This document shows positions 16,643 to 24,886 of a DNA stretch of 64,000 bases, piece by piece. The translations under genes and the position numbers were made by a program. Positions within the stretch are counted from its first letter, which is position 1; every line of letters begins with the position of its first letter. The stretch is from Frateuria_A sp035695185 (GTDB lineage: Bacteria; Pseudomonadota; Gammaproteobacteria; Xanthomonadales; Rhodanobacteraceae): assembly GCF_035695185.1 (NCBI RefSeq), contig NZ_DASSES010000015.1, positions 1 to 64,000 of the forward strand, given 5' to 3'. The notes under the pieces are model-generated. The model was not told the origin of the DNA and ran no database searches. It saw only the letters and a list, made by a program, of their open reading frames with translations.

Positions 16643-17869
16643 TCAGGCCCGCTTGAGCGCCAGTACCGCGTTGAGGCCACCGAAGGCGAACGAATTGCTG
16701 AGTGCCGCGCGCACCGGCATTTCCCGTGCAGTGTTGGGCACGTAGTCCAGGTCGCAGGCCGGGTCGGGCGTGGTGAAATTGGCGGTCGGCGGGACCACGC
16801 CTTCGCGCAGGGCGCCGAGCACGCCGACCAGTTCGAGCGCACCGGAGGCGCCCAGCGCGTGCCCGTGCATGGACTTGGTCGAGGACACCGCCAGCCGGTC
16901 CGCATGCGGCCCGAACACCTGGCGGATCGCGCGGGTCTCGCCGGGATCGTTGGCCAGCGTGCCGGTGCCGTGCGCATTGACGTAATCGACGTCCCCGGGA
17001 GCGAGTCCGGCATCGTCCAGCGCCTGCGCCATCGCGGCGGCGGCCCCGGCAGGGTCGGGCGCCACGATGTCGCCGGCATCCGCGCTCATGCCCAGCCCGG
17101 CCAGTTCGGCCAGGAGCACCGCGCCGCGTGCCTGCGCATGCTCCATCGCCTCCAGCACGAACACCCCGGCGCCTTCGCCCAGCACCAGCCCGCGCCGGTT
17201 CGCGCTGAACGGGCGGCAGGTGTCGTCCGCAAGCACGCGCATGGCCTCCCACGCGCGCAAGGCACCGTAGGTGAAGCAGGCCTCGGTGCCGCCCGCGATC
17301 GCCACGTCCGCCAGTCCCGCGCGGATCAGCAGGGCCGCCTGCGCGATCGCATGGTTGGAGGAGGCACAGGCGCTGACGACGCCGAACGCCGGCCCGCGCA
17401 ACCCGTAGGCGATGCTGACCTGGCTCGCCGGCGCGTTGGGCATCACGCGCACGATCGTCAGCGGGTTCAGCCGGGTGGCGTTGTCCGCATACAGGCGGCG
17501 CGCCTGCTCGTTCTGCGTGTTCTCGCCACCGACGCCGGTACCGATCACCACGGCCGCCCGCCGCTTCGCCGCGTCGCTGTCCCACGCCATACCCGACTGC
17601 GCCACCGCCTCGCGCGCGGCCAGCAGCGCGAACTGGGCCGTCCGGTCGAGCAGCGGCAGGGTACGCTCGTCGAAATGCGCTGTCGGGTCAAAAGACTCCG
17701 GCACCTGCGCCGCGACCCGGACGCGGACGTCCGCGGCACGCTCGTGACGCAACGGACGGATCGCGCTGGCACCGGAACGCAACCCTTGCCACAACACGTG
17801 CGCCCCTTCGCCGAAGGCGCTGACCGCGCCCATGCCGGTGATGGCGACGCGCCGCACCGATCCGTTCAC
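16643..17869 (-). CDS. Beta-ketoacyl-ACP synthase (FabF/KAS II-like)
   Basis: A 408-residue condensing enzyme. The active-site triad is complete: Cys in VVSACASSNH (~residue 168), His in VNAHGTGT (~308) and His in SMHGHALG (~345). It starts with GTG overlapping the ACP stop (GTGA at 17866-17869). Being dedicated to one ACP, away from any fab cluster and among aminotransferases, it is more likely secondary-lipid or polyketide-like than housekeeping FabF. It decarboxylatively condenses malonyl-ACP with an acyl primer; chain length cannot be predicted. Confidence 0.9.
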   Translation of the reverse strand: MNGSVRRVAITGMGAVSAFGEGAHVLWQGLRSGASAIRPLRHERAADVRVRVAAQVPESFDPTAHFDERTLPLLDRTAQFALLAAREAVAQSGMAWDSDAAKRRAAVVIGTGVGGENTQNEQARRLYADNATRLNPLTIVRVMPNAPASQVSIAYGLRGPAFGVVSACASSNHAIAQAALLIRAGLADVAIAGGTEACFTYGALRAWEAMRVLADDTCRPFSANRRGLVLGEGAGVFVLEAMEHAQARGAVLLAELAGLGMSADAGDIVAPDPAGAAAAMAQALDDAGLAPGDVDYVNAHGTGTLANDPGETRAIRQVFGPHADRLAVSSTKSMHGHALGASGALELVGVLGALREGVVPPTANFTTPDPACDLDYVPNTAREMPVRAALSNSFAFGGLNAVLALKRA

Positions 17870-18150
17870 GCGGCCGCCTCGGCACCGCCGGACTTTTCGT
17901 CCAACGCCGACCGGATCGCGTCCAGCAGGTTCTGCACGGTGTCGGTATCGAAGCTCGCCTGCGATTCGGGGAAGGTGATGTCGAAGTGCTCCTCGAGGTC
18001 GAAGATCAGTTCGATCGCCTCGAGCGAACCGACACCGAGATCCTTCAAGGTCGCATCCGGGCGGAGCGCGGGCGCTTCGACGTGTGCCTCCTTGGCGATG
18101 ATGTCGTACACCTGCTGGCGGATGGTTTCGTCGGAAAGAGGGCTGTTCAT
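17866..18150 (-). CDS. Dedicated acyl carrier protein
   Basis: A 94-residue acidic ACP with the phosphopantetheine-attachment segment DLGVGSLEAIELIFDLEEHF (Ser ~43), followed by FPESQASFDTDTVQNLL, the typical helix III/IV region. It would carry acyl intermediates to the ketosynthase encoded immediately downstream. The ATG at 18150 follows a purine-rich GGAGG (reverse strand). A 32-base gap separates it from the class-III aminotransferase. Confidence 0.92.
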   Translation of the reverse strand: MNSPLSDETIRQQVYDIIAKEAHVEAPALRPDATLKDLGVGSLEAIELIFDLEEHFDITFPESQASFDTDTVQNLLDAIRSALDEKSGGAEAAA

Positions 18151-18182
18151 GGCGGCCTCCGTTTGGAAAGCGGTGGTGGCGG

Positions 18183-19586
18183 TCAGGCCCGCTTGGCGCG
18201 GGTCAGGAGCTGGTCGAGCAGGGCGATGGCCAGGTCGATCTCGGCATGGGTGATGTCCAGCGACGGGGCGAGCGTGATCACGTTCTTGTACCAGCCGCCC
18301 ACGTCCAGGACGAGGCCGATCGGCTTGCCGTCGTGGCGCAGGTCGCCGGCCAGGCCGATGTCGACCATGCGGTCGAGCAGGGCCTTGTTCGGGGTGAAGC
18401 CGTCCTCGGTGCATATCTCCGCGCGCAGCGCCAGGCCGAGGCCGTCGACGTCGCCGATCTCCTTGTGCCGCTTCTGCAGCTCGCGCAGGCCGTCGAGGAA
18501 GTGCGCGCCCTTGGCCGGCACGGTGGTCTCGTAGTCGAGTTCATAGCCCATCCGGAGCACCTCCAGGCCCAGCGAGGTGCCGAGCGGGTTGGAGTTGAAG
18601 GTCGAATGGGTGGAGCCCGGCGGGAACACGGTCGGGTTGATCAGCTCCTCGCGCGCCCACAGGCCCGAGAGCGGGTTGAGGCCGTTGGTCAGCGCCTTGC
18701 CGAACACCAGCACGTCCGGCGTCACGCCGAAATGCTCGATCGACCACAGCTTGCCGGTGCGCCAGAAACCCATCTGGATCTCGTCGACCACCAGCAGGAT
18801 GCCGTACTGGTCCAGCACCTTCTTGAGGTCGCGGAAGAAGTTCATCGGCGGGATCACGTAACCGCCGGTGCCCTGGATCGGTTCGACGTAGAAGGCCGCG
18901 TACTCGGCCTGGTTGACCTTCGGATCCCACACGCCGTTGTACTCGGTCTCGAACAGCCGCGCGAACTGGCGCACGCAGGCGTCCGAATATTCGTCCGCGG
19001 TCATGCCCCGGGGCCGGCGGAACGGGTAGGGGAACGGGATGAACATCGCGCGCTCGCCGAAGTGGCCGAAGCGGCGGCGGTAGCGGTAGCTGGAGGTGAT
19101 CGAGGAGGCGCCCAGCGTGCGGCCGTGGTAGCCGCCCTCGAAGGCGAACATCAGGCTCTTGCCGTTGCTGGCGTTGCGCACGATCTTGAGCGAATCCTCG
19201 ATCGCCTGCGCACCACCCACGTTGAAGTGCACGCGGCCCCGGCGCCCGAACTTGCCTTCCACGTCCAGCGCGATCGCCTTGGCCAGCTCGATGCGCGTCT
19301 GGTGCAGGTACTGGCTGGCCACCTGCGGCAGCAGGTCGATCTGCTGCTTGAGCACGCCGTTGAGGCGCGGGTTGGCGTAGCCGAAGTTGACCGCCGAGTA
19401 CCACATCTGCAGGTCGAGGAACGGCACCTCGGCGCTGTCGTACATGTAGCTGCCTTCGCAGCGGCGGAAGATCTTGGGCGGGTCGACGTAATGGACCGTG
19501 TCGCCGAAGGAGCTGTAGCGCGCCTCGTCGGCCAGCAGTTGCGCGTCGTCGATCACCAGGGAGGCGAGCTTGTCGAAAGCGGTCAT
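18183..19586 (-). CDS. Class-III PLP-dependent aminotransferase
   Basis: A 467-residue enzyme of the acetylornithine/omega-amino acid aminotransferase family. Visible motifs are FNVGGAQAIEDSLK (PLP phosphate contact), EGGYHGRTLGASS, LLVVDEIQMGFWRTG (PLP Asp and DEIQ) and VFGKALTNG with the Schiff-base Lys (~residue 296). It transfers an amino group to an aldehyde or ketone terminus, and in this operon may aminate an ACP-derived chain or generate the amine acceptor. It is the second gene of the operon, 15 bases after the HAD phosphatase. Complete, no unusual gaps. Confidence 0.9.
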   Translation of the reverse strand: MTAFDKLASLVIDDAQLLADEARYSSFGDTVHYVDPPKIFRRCEGSYMYDSAEVPFLDLQMWYSAVNFGYANPRLNGVLKQQIDLLPQVASQYLHQTRIELAKAIALDVEGKFGRRGRVHFNVGGAQAIEDSLKIVRNASNGKSLMFAFEGGYHGRTLGASSITSSYRYRRRFGHFGERAMFIPFPYPFRRPRGMTADEYSDACVRQFARLFETEYNGVWDPKVNQAEYAAFYVEPIQGTGGYVIPPMNFFRDLKKVLDQYGILLVVDEIQMGFWRTGKLWSIEHFGVTPDVLVFGKALTNGLNPLSGLWAREELINPTVFPPGSTHSTFNSNPLGTSLGLEVLRMGYELDYETTVPAKGAHFLDGLRELQKRHKEIGDVDGLGLALRAEICTEDGFTPNKALLDRMVDIGLAGDLRHDGKPIGLVLDVGGWYKNVITLAPSLDITHAEIDLAIALLDQLLTRAKRA

Positions 19587-19601
19587 CGGGGTTCCGGAAG
19601 G

Positions 19602-20309
19602 TCAGGCAGGCAGGGGAGAGGGCGCGGGCAGGGCGGGCGGCTCGGCGAGGCTGCCGTCGAGCAGCGCGGGCAGCAGGGCGAGGGCCTCGTCGAAGCCGGT
19701 GATGGGGGCGTACGGAATGCCGGCGGCGCGGCAGTGCTCGATCAGCCGGTGCTTGGCGAAGACGAAGTCCACGCGGTCGGCTACGCAGAAATCCGAGGCG
19801 CCATCGCCGATCAGCAGGACCTTGCGCGTGCCACCGGCGGAGGCCGCCTCGGCGCAGGCGCACTTGCAGGTGCCGCTCGCGCAGCCCGGCGCACCGAAAG
19901 GCGACTCCAGCTGCCAGCGCTGCGGTGGCGTGGCCGGGAAAAGCCGGTTGGCCGCGACCGGCAGCCCGTCCAGGCCCTGGCGGCGAAGAAGCTGCCCGAT
20001 CGCGTAGTCCAGGCCGTCGCTGACGATCCGCAGCGGAAGCCCGCGCTCGCGGGCGATTGCCACGAAGCGGGCGAAGCCGTGGTCGATGGACAGCTCCTCC
20101 AGGTGTGCATCCAGCTCCCCGCGGCTCATGTCCAGCAGCGCCACCTGGCCACGCATGCAGGCGCCCGAGCCGATGCGCCCGGCCCGCCAGTCGCGCTCGA
20201 GCTGCTCCCAGCCCGGGCGGCCGAAGCGGTCGAGAAGGGAATCGATGACGTCCTCGACGGAAACGGTACCGTCGAAATCACAAAGAATGGTCCAGCCGGT
20301 CGCGCTCAT
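19602..20309 (-). CDS. HAD-superfamily phosphatase, MtnX/PSP-like
   Basis: A 235-residue haloacid-dehalogenase phosphatase. Motif I DFDGTVS near residue 12 (nucleophile Asp), motif II with RIVSDG, and motif IV LIGDGASDFCVAD are as in MtnX and phosphoserine phosphatase-like enzymes. A Cys-rich insertion (CASGTCKCAC) lies in the middle and is also seen in MtnX relatives. As first gene of the minus-strand operon it probably dephosphorylates an early intermediate. The promoter should lie upstream, between 20310 and about 20570. Confidence 0.82.
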   Translation of the reverse strand: MSATGWTILCDFDGTVSVEDVIDSLLDRFGRPGWEQLERDWRAGRIGSGACMRGQVALLDMSRGELDAHLEELSIDHGFARFVAIARERGLPLRIVSDGLDYAIGQLLRRQGLDGLPVAANRLFPATPPQRWQLESPFGAPGCASGTCKCACAEAASAGGTRKVLLIGDGASDFCVADRVDFVFAKHRLIEHCRAAGIPYAPITGFDEALALLPALLDGSLAEPPALPAPSPLPA

Positions 20310-20370
20310 CGAGTCGCACGGGTAGTCAGGCTGGGAGTGACGCTAGCGGGGCGATCTTTCCCCTTCCTTT

Positions 20371-20384
20371 CCCTGGCCGCAGGG
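20371..20384. promoter_or_regulatory. Hairpin in the leader upstream of the HAD/aminotransferase operon
   Basis: The stretch CCCTGGCCGCAGGG forms a 5-bp GC stem with a 4-base loop, nested within a TTTCCC...GGGAAA pairing (20368-20391). It lies about 60 bases before the operon start. No U-run follows in either direction, so it is not a standard terminator; a leader structure is possible but unproven. Confidence 0.25.
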
Positions 20385-20569
20385 TGGGAAAGCACCTTGC
20401 GGGCCCTGCTTTTGCGTGCCGCTGCGTTCCCTCCGCGCCGAAGTAGCGAGCGCACATCTGACTATTGTGGTCGCCTTCGCTTGCTGGTCGAACAGCCCCG
20501 TGTGCTTTCACCCGCGACGGACGTGGTCGCCCGTAAAAGGCCTTTCCAGTCTCTTCGCGGGAAACAACC

Positions 20570-20870
20570 ATGAGGTGGTTGGGGTGGATGTTGCTGGCGG
20601 CACTCCCTTGCCTTGCGCGCAGCGTGACGCCGGTGACTTCCGGCTGGTGGCGGCCATCTCGCCCGCGGAGGGCGCATGGACGCTGCAGGGCGGCGCGCCG
20701 CAGTGGCAGGACGCTCCGGCCGGCATGGTGCACCTGCGCGTGTTCCCGGAGGACCGCGGCAGCCTGCGGTTCGTGCCGGGGCTGGACGTGCATGCCCGTT
20801 TCCTCGAAGCGGACGGCCAGCGACTGGGCGAGGCGTCGCTGAAGCGATGGAAGCACGGTGCTCGCATTAG
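20570..20870 (+). pseudogene. Frameshifted and truncated secreted-protein relic (P19/Tp34-like iron protein?)
   Basis: An ATG at 20570 begins a good signal peptide (MRWLGWMLLAALPCLARS), but the mature sequence continues in another frame, from about 20630, as GDFRLVAAISPAEGAWTL and then GMVHLRVFPEDRG and RFVPGLDVHARFLEADG. That pattern resembles the periplasmic P19/Tp34 iron-binding family, in which a HHYG-type segment should follow. Here the frame loses similarity at about 20860 and ends without it. So it carries at least one frameshift and lacks its 3' half. Family assignment is tentative; the decay is clearer than the identity. Confidence 0.4.
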
Positions 20871-21007
20871 TGGCGTTACCAGGGCGCCCGGCATAGCTCG
20901 CCGCGCACAGCTTGAAGGTCACCGGGCCGGGGCCGGTTGGTACCAGTCAACCGCGTAGCCCTAGCGCATCCGACGCCTTGTCCCATCCGCGACATGGATG
21001 GTCCTAG

Positions 21008-21041
21008 GTGCTCGGTTTCATGAAGGCAGGGGGCCGAGCAC
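21008..21041. terminator. Long-loop hairpin downstream of the fimbrial operon
   Basis: GTGCTCGG (21008-21015) pairs perfectly with CCGAGCAC (21034-21041) across an 18-base loop, 38-71 bases beyond the stop of the last fimbrial gene. A T-rich run (TTCCTTTTTTCTT on the minus strand) lies between stop and hairpin rather than after it, so this is not a textbook intrinsic terminator. It may act as a 3' end stabiliser or Rho-related site. Confidence 0.3.
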
Positions 21042-21078
21042 GCGATTCTTTGGGCGAATAAGAAAAAAGGAACCGTGC

Positions 21079-21549
21079 TCAAAAGTTGAGCGTCACCGTG
21101 ACCACGTCGCTGTAGGTGCCTATATAGGGATTCTGGCCTGCCGGGGCACTGCCATACACGGCATAGTCGGTATTGGTACCGGCTCCTCCCACGGTCACGC
21201 TGTTGCCGGTGCCGTCGCCCCACACGCTGGAATGGGCGAGGTCGGTGTAAAGGTTGTAGACCAGCTGGTGCGCACCGCTCTGCATGATGCGCGACGTGAA
21301 CGTCCCGGTAAGCCCGGGGCTCAACACGATGGTGTAGGGCGTGCTGACATCACAGGTCACCGTGACGTGTCCCACGCTGTCCAGGTTCTGGCTGCTCTGG
21401 AAATCGTAACTGCCGAAATTCACGCCCTGGGTGTTGAGTCCGCAGGTGGCGGCGGCCAGTGGTGCGGCTGCCAGCACGGCGGTTGCTCCGAGAATCCACC
21501 TGCCGACACGAGTGGCGGTACGACGCTGGATGTCGGTGGAGCGTCTCAT
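21079..21549 (-). CDS. Spore coat U-domain (SCPU) fimbrial protein, probable tip/minor subunit
   Basis: A 156-residue secreted protein with an N-terminal signal segment (GRWILGATAVLAAAPLAAA) and a single SCPU domain: ATCGLNTQGVNFGSYDF near the mature N-terminus, VTVTCD, then SSVWGDGT and YGSAPAGQNPYIGTYSD, ending in the beta-strand VTVTLNF. SCPU subunits are assembled by chaperone-usher secretion through donor-strand exchange. It overlaps the usher stop (ATGA at 21546-21549) and is the last gene, where the tip adhesin of this fimbrial type is usually found. Confidence 0.85.
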   Translation of the reverse strand: MRRSTDIQRRTATRVGRWILGATAVLAAAPLAAATCGLNTQGVNFGSYDFQSSQNLDSVGHVTVTCDVSTPYTIVLSPGLTGTFTSRIMQSGAHQLVYNLYTDLAHSSVWGDGTGNSVTVGGAGTNTDYAVYGSAPAGQNPYIGTYSDVVTVTLNF

Positions 21550-24500
21550 GGGCGCACGCCTCTGCAGATTAGGGGACCGATACGGGGTAGCGGATCATCC
21601 GTGGGTGGAAACGCCACGGTCATCGTGCAGGATTGGCCGCGCCAGCTCGCGTGCAGCCGGTTGGCGGCATCGAGCCCGGTCAGGTAGGCCTCGCCCCGGT
21701 AGCCGACCGGAAAAGACGTGGTGCTGCCCTCCAGGGTGATGGTAGCGCCAGCGGGGAGGAAGCTGCCGTCCTCGAGCTTCACCACGACCATCGCCCCGCG
21801 GGAGGCCGTCACCGGGAAGGTCAGCGCGACAGCGCTGCGGCTGTATGGCACCGCGTCCAGCTGCAGCCCCTGGATGTCCGCATCCAGCGGGAGATCGGCC
21901 TGTTCGATGCGGATCGGGTTGCGCTGGTAGGGGCGTAGCCGGGGTACCAGGGCGTAGCCCTTTTCGTCGGTCACGGCTACCGGCTGGTTGTCCGCATAGA
22001 TCCGCACGCCCGAAAAGCCCGGCACCTGCACCACGGCGAAGCTGTCATCGATATGGCGGCTCGGATACACGCGGTTGGCAAGCAGCGCGAGACCGCCCCG
22101 CACGGACGCCTGGTAGGCGCGCTGCCCCCGGCTTTGCGCGGCGCCGAGGGTGTACGTGCCCACGTCGTTCTGGAGGGAGAGCTCGGCCAGGCTGGGATCG
22201 GCGGGCGAGAGGCCCTTTTGCAGGCGCCATCCGGCACCGCTGCCTGCGGGAAGGTTGTGCTGGTACTGCAGGGCGCCGCCGGCCGATCCGGTGTGTGCCT
22301 GGGCATTGACACTGACGCTGTCGACCAGGCCCAGTGGGGCGGTGAACGTCATCGACACCAGGGTGGAATCGTCGCCTCCCAGGAAACGCAACGCCGACAG
22401 GCTCACATAGCCAAGTTCGCCCACCGCACGACTGTAGCTTGCGCCAAGCAACTCGACGTCTTCCCGCTCGCGGTAGTCCTGATGCGTGTAGCTCATTCCG
22501 AACGAGCCGAGCCCGCGCCTGCCTACGCTGAAGTACGCGGACGACATCTGTCTCGGGGGACGAGCCGGGAGTTCGTAGCCCAATTGCGAGAAGCGGGGCG
22601 TGGTGAACTGGGAACGTGCGCCCCAGCTGAAGTAGGTCGATTGGCGCTGGAAGCCCAGTCCGATCAGGCCGCCCTGGCCGCCACGGTCGTGGCTCCCGGC
22701 GGCCGAGAGGCTCAACACGCCCAGGTTGCCCACCAGGAGGTCGCCGCTCAGGCCCAGCGTCTGCTGGTCGGCCAGCATCTCGGCGTGCACTTCCCCGGTC
22801 AGGTGGTCGGTCAGGCCACGCCGTTCGGTCGCCACGGCCATCGGCTTGCCGTAGTCGTTGCTCGACAGGCCGTAGTTCCTGCGCTCGAAGCCCAGTTCGT
22901 AGGAATAGTCGCGAAGCCCCTTGGCGAGAATGCCGCTGCTTGCGTAGAACGGTTGCGAGACCACCTGCTCACGCCCCAGCAGGTCGCGTACCACCATGCG
23001 GATCTCGCCGGCGCCGGTGACGACCGGGAGATCCTGGATGGTGAAGGGGCCGCTGGGCACTTCGCGCCGCAGCCGCAGCGCGTCGTTGACGTAGTAATCG
23101 ACGGTGGAGGGGGCAGCCGCGACGCCATCCACTGTAGGCAGCGGGAAGGTGATGAACGTCGGACGCGTGGCGAAATTGGTCGCCCATTGCACGCCACCCA
23201 TGCGCACCGCACGCCCCCATGCGCTGCCACTGCTGATCGTGTCGCCCAGCCGAAGGGTGGCCATGCGGTCGGGTTCGTCGTGGGTGAAGCTGGTGTCCAG
23301 CCGGATCGTCCGCGGATCGCCGCCGCCCTGGCGGGACAACAGAGTGTTGGTGCCGCTGCCCAGCCGTCCGAATACGCCGGTCTCGAACAGGGCGCTGGTC
23401 GTGGCGGGACCATGGGCGCCACGGCCAGCGAAGACGTCGTAGTTGAGGTACGCCCCCGGCGGGGAGGGCATCGGCTGGTCGGGGCCCAGGGACATGCCGC
23501 TCAGGCGGTTTTCGGCGAGCGAGGTCACCGGCACATTGATCGAAAGCGTGCCGCCCGACTCGTCGACCTGGTAGGTCAGGCCCTTGATCGCGGGAAGCGG
23601 GCAATAGCTGTCCCCGCCATGCTGGATCTGTTTGGCGCAGCCAACGTCCAGATGCCAGCGCTCGAGATCATCGGGTTGCACGTAGATCGTGCCGTCGCTT
23701 CCCTTCAGGACCAGCGTGGTGTCTTGTGGCGTGCCGTTTACATGTACCTCCAGCCACGCCTCGGCCAGGGCCGCCTGCGTCGCCACGGGAGGCGGTACGG
23801 GGGGAGGCGCGGGAGTGGCGGGCGCCGGCGCCGCTTTCACCACCGGGACAGGCTGCCGGGCCGCTTTCGGGGGCGTGGTCGCGGGCAGTGCCTGTTCGGG
23901 GAACACGTCGACCACGAGACGATGGCCATGACCATCGCCGGGCCCCAGGTTGAAAAGCTGCGGCTCGACGGCAGCCGGTGCCAGCAGTTCCATCCGCGTG
24001 CCCGACGCATCGTGCTCGAGCCGCACCGTCGTCAGGTAGGGGTTGGGACGGATCTTTCCGGGCAGGTCGCGCAACGCCTCATCCACGCGTACGTCGCCCA
24101 GCTCGATGGACAGCGCACCCGGCGCGGTAGGGCGCACTACGCGAGCCGCGATGGGACGATCGGATTCGAGCACCAGCCGCACGCGGTCGGCGGCGATGCC
24201 CACCCGCGTGTCCACGACGCGAGCGCTGCCGCCGGTATCCCCCCGTTGCGCAAATGGCGTCAACCTGTCGGAGCTGACGGCAATCCGCGCTGGCGCCGAC
24301 GCAGCCGGAGGCGCCGTGGTTGCTTCGCTGGTTTGCGGATGCGCCGGAAACACATCCAATACCAGCCGATCTCCAAAGCCACCGCCCGCCTTGAGGTTGA
24401 ACAGCCGCGTGCGCACGGGCCGTCGTGTCGGCAGCACCAGGCGTACGCCCGTGGCGCTGTCCTCGACGATGGCGTCGAGAAGGAAGGGGTTGTTCGCGCC

Positions 24501-24782
24501 GATGGTGCGTTTCAGCCCGGCAAGGACCCGGCCGGCATCGACGTCGTCGAGATCCATCTGCAGCGAGCCGCTGCTTCCGCCGCCCGTGAGGTGGGCCCGG
24601 ATCGGTCGGTCGGACTCCAGCACCACGCGGGTATGGTCCGGATCCATGCCGACACGCACGGCCTGTACATGCACCGCTGCCAGCAACTGTCCTGGCGATG
24701 CAGCCAGCAGCAGGAGGGTTGCGCAGGCTGCACGGCGGTAGCGCGGGGGAGGGATGATGTGCGCTGAGGACAGATCATCCAT
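21546..24782 (-). CDS. Fimbrial outer-membrane usher with two N-terminal AMIN domains
   Basis: About 1078 residues, longer than a normal usher (~800). A signal peptide ends near residue 36 (LLLLAASPGQLLAA). Two AMIN-like repeats follow: residues ~37-146 (VQAVRVGMDPDHTRVVLESD ... FGDRLVLDVFP) and ~188-294 (VVDTRVGIAADRVRLVLES ... GHRLVVDVFP), then a Pro/Ala linker to ~338. The usher begins with EVHVNGTPQDTTLVLK, continues through LNYDVFAGRG and the beta-barrel/plug, and ends with the C-terminal domains (RLRPYQRNPIRIEQ, VGYRGEAYLTGL). AMIN domains bind peptidoglycan in AmiC-type amidases. The ATG at 24782 was chosen over 24881 because it directly precedes the signal peptide. It lies between chaperone and tip subunit. 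Confidence 0.87.
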   Translation of the reverse strand: MDDLSSAHIIPPPRYRRAACATLLLLAASPGQLLAAVHVQAVRVGMDPDHTRVVLESDRPIRAHLTGGGSSGSLQMDLDDVDAGRVLAGLKRTIGANNPFLLDAIVEDSATGVRLVLPTRRPVRTRLFNLKAGGGFGDRLVLDVFPAHPQTSEATTAPPAASAPARIAVSSDRLTPFAQRGDTGGSARVVDTRVGIAADRVRLVLESDRPIAARVVRPTAPGALSIELGDVRVDEALRDLPGKIRPNPYLTTVRLEHDASGTRMELLAPAAVEPQLFNLGPGDGHGHRLVVDVFPEQALPATTPPKAARQPVPVVKAAPAPATPAPPPVPPPVATQAALAEAWLEVHVNGTPQDTTLVLKGSDGTIYVQPDDLERWHLDVGCAKQIQHGGDSYCPLPAIKGLTYQVDESGGTLSINVPVTSLAENRLSGMSLGPDQPMPSPPGAYLNYDVFAGRGAHGPATTSALFETGVFGRLGSGTNTLLSRQGGGDPRTIRLDTSFTHDEPDRMATLRLGDTISSGSAWGRAVRMGGVQWATNFATRPTFITFPLPTVDGVAAAPSTVDYYVNDALRLRREVPSGPFTIQDLPVVTGAGEIRMVVRDLLGREQVVSQPFYASSGILAKGLRDYSYELGFERRNYGLSSNDYGKPMAVATERRGLTDHLTGEVHAEMLADQQTLGLSGDLLVGNLGVLSLSAAGSHDRGGQGGLIGLGFQRQSTYFSWGARSQFTTPRFSQLGYELPARPPRQMSSAYFSVGRRGLGSFGMSYTHQDYREREDVELLGASYSRAVGELGYVSLSALRFLGGDDSTLVSMTFTAPLGLVDSVSVNAQAHTGSAGGALQYQHNLPAGSGAGWRLQKGLSPADPSLAELSLQNDVGTYTLGAAQSRGQRAYQASVRGGLALLANRVYPSRHIDDSFAVVQVPGFSGVRIYADNQPVAVTDEKGYALVPRLRPYQRNPIRIEQADLPLDADIQGLQLDAVPYSRSAVALTFPVTASRGAMVVVKLEDGSFLPAGATITLEGSTTSFPVGYRGEAYLTGLDAANRLHASWRGQSCTMTVAFPPTDDPLPRIGPLICRGVRP

Positions 24783-24886
24783 CGGCGACCACGGGAGGCG
24801 GGAGTCGCAGAGCGTGGCCAATGCCTTGGGCGATAGCCCGCACCGCCTTGCGCTCCTGCCGTTGGCGGATCGTCGTCGCACTCGGG

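Noticed and set aside
20416..20958. 180-codon plus-strand frame covering the relic at 20.6 kb as an intact gene
   Set aside because: Its first ~70 codons read through leader DNA and lack a signal peptide, and its last ~35 codons are not protein-like; only the middle is, in agreement with a frameshifted remnant.
22053..24767. 904-codon plus-strand frame opposite the usher
   Set aside because: Composition is Arg/Gly/His-rich without domains; the usher on the minus strand is unambiguous.
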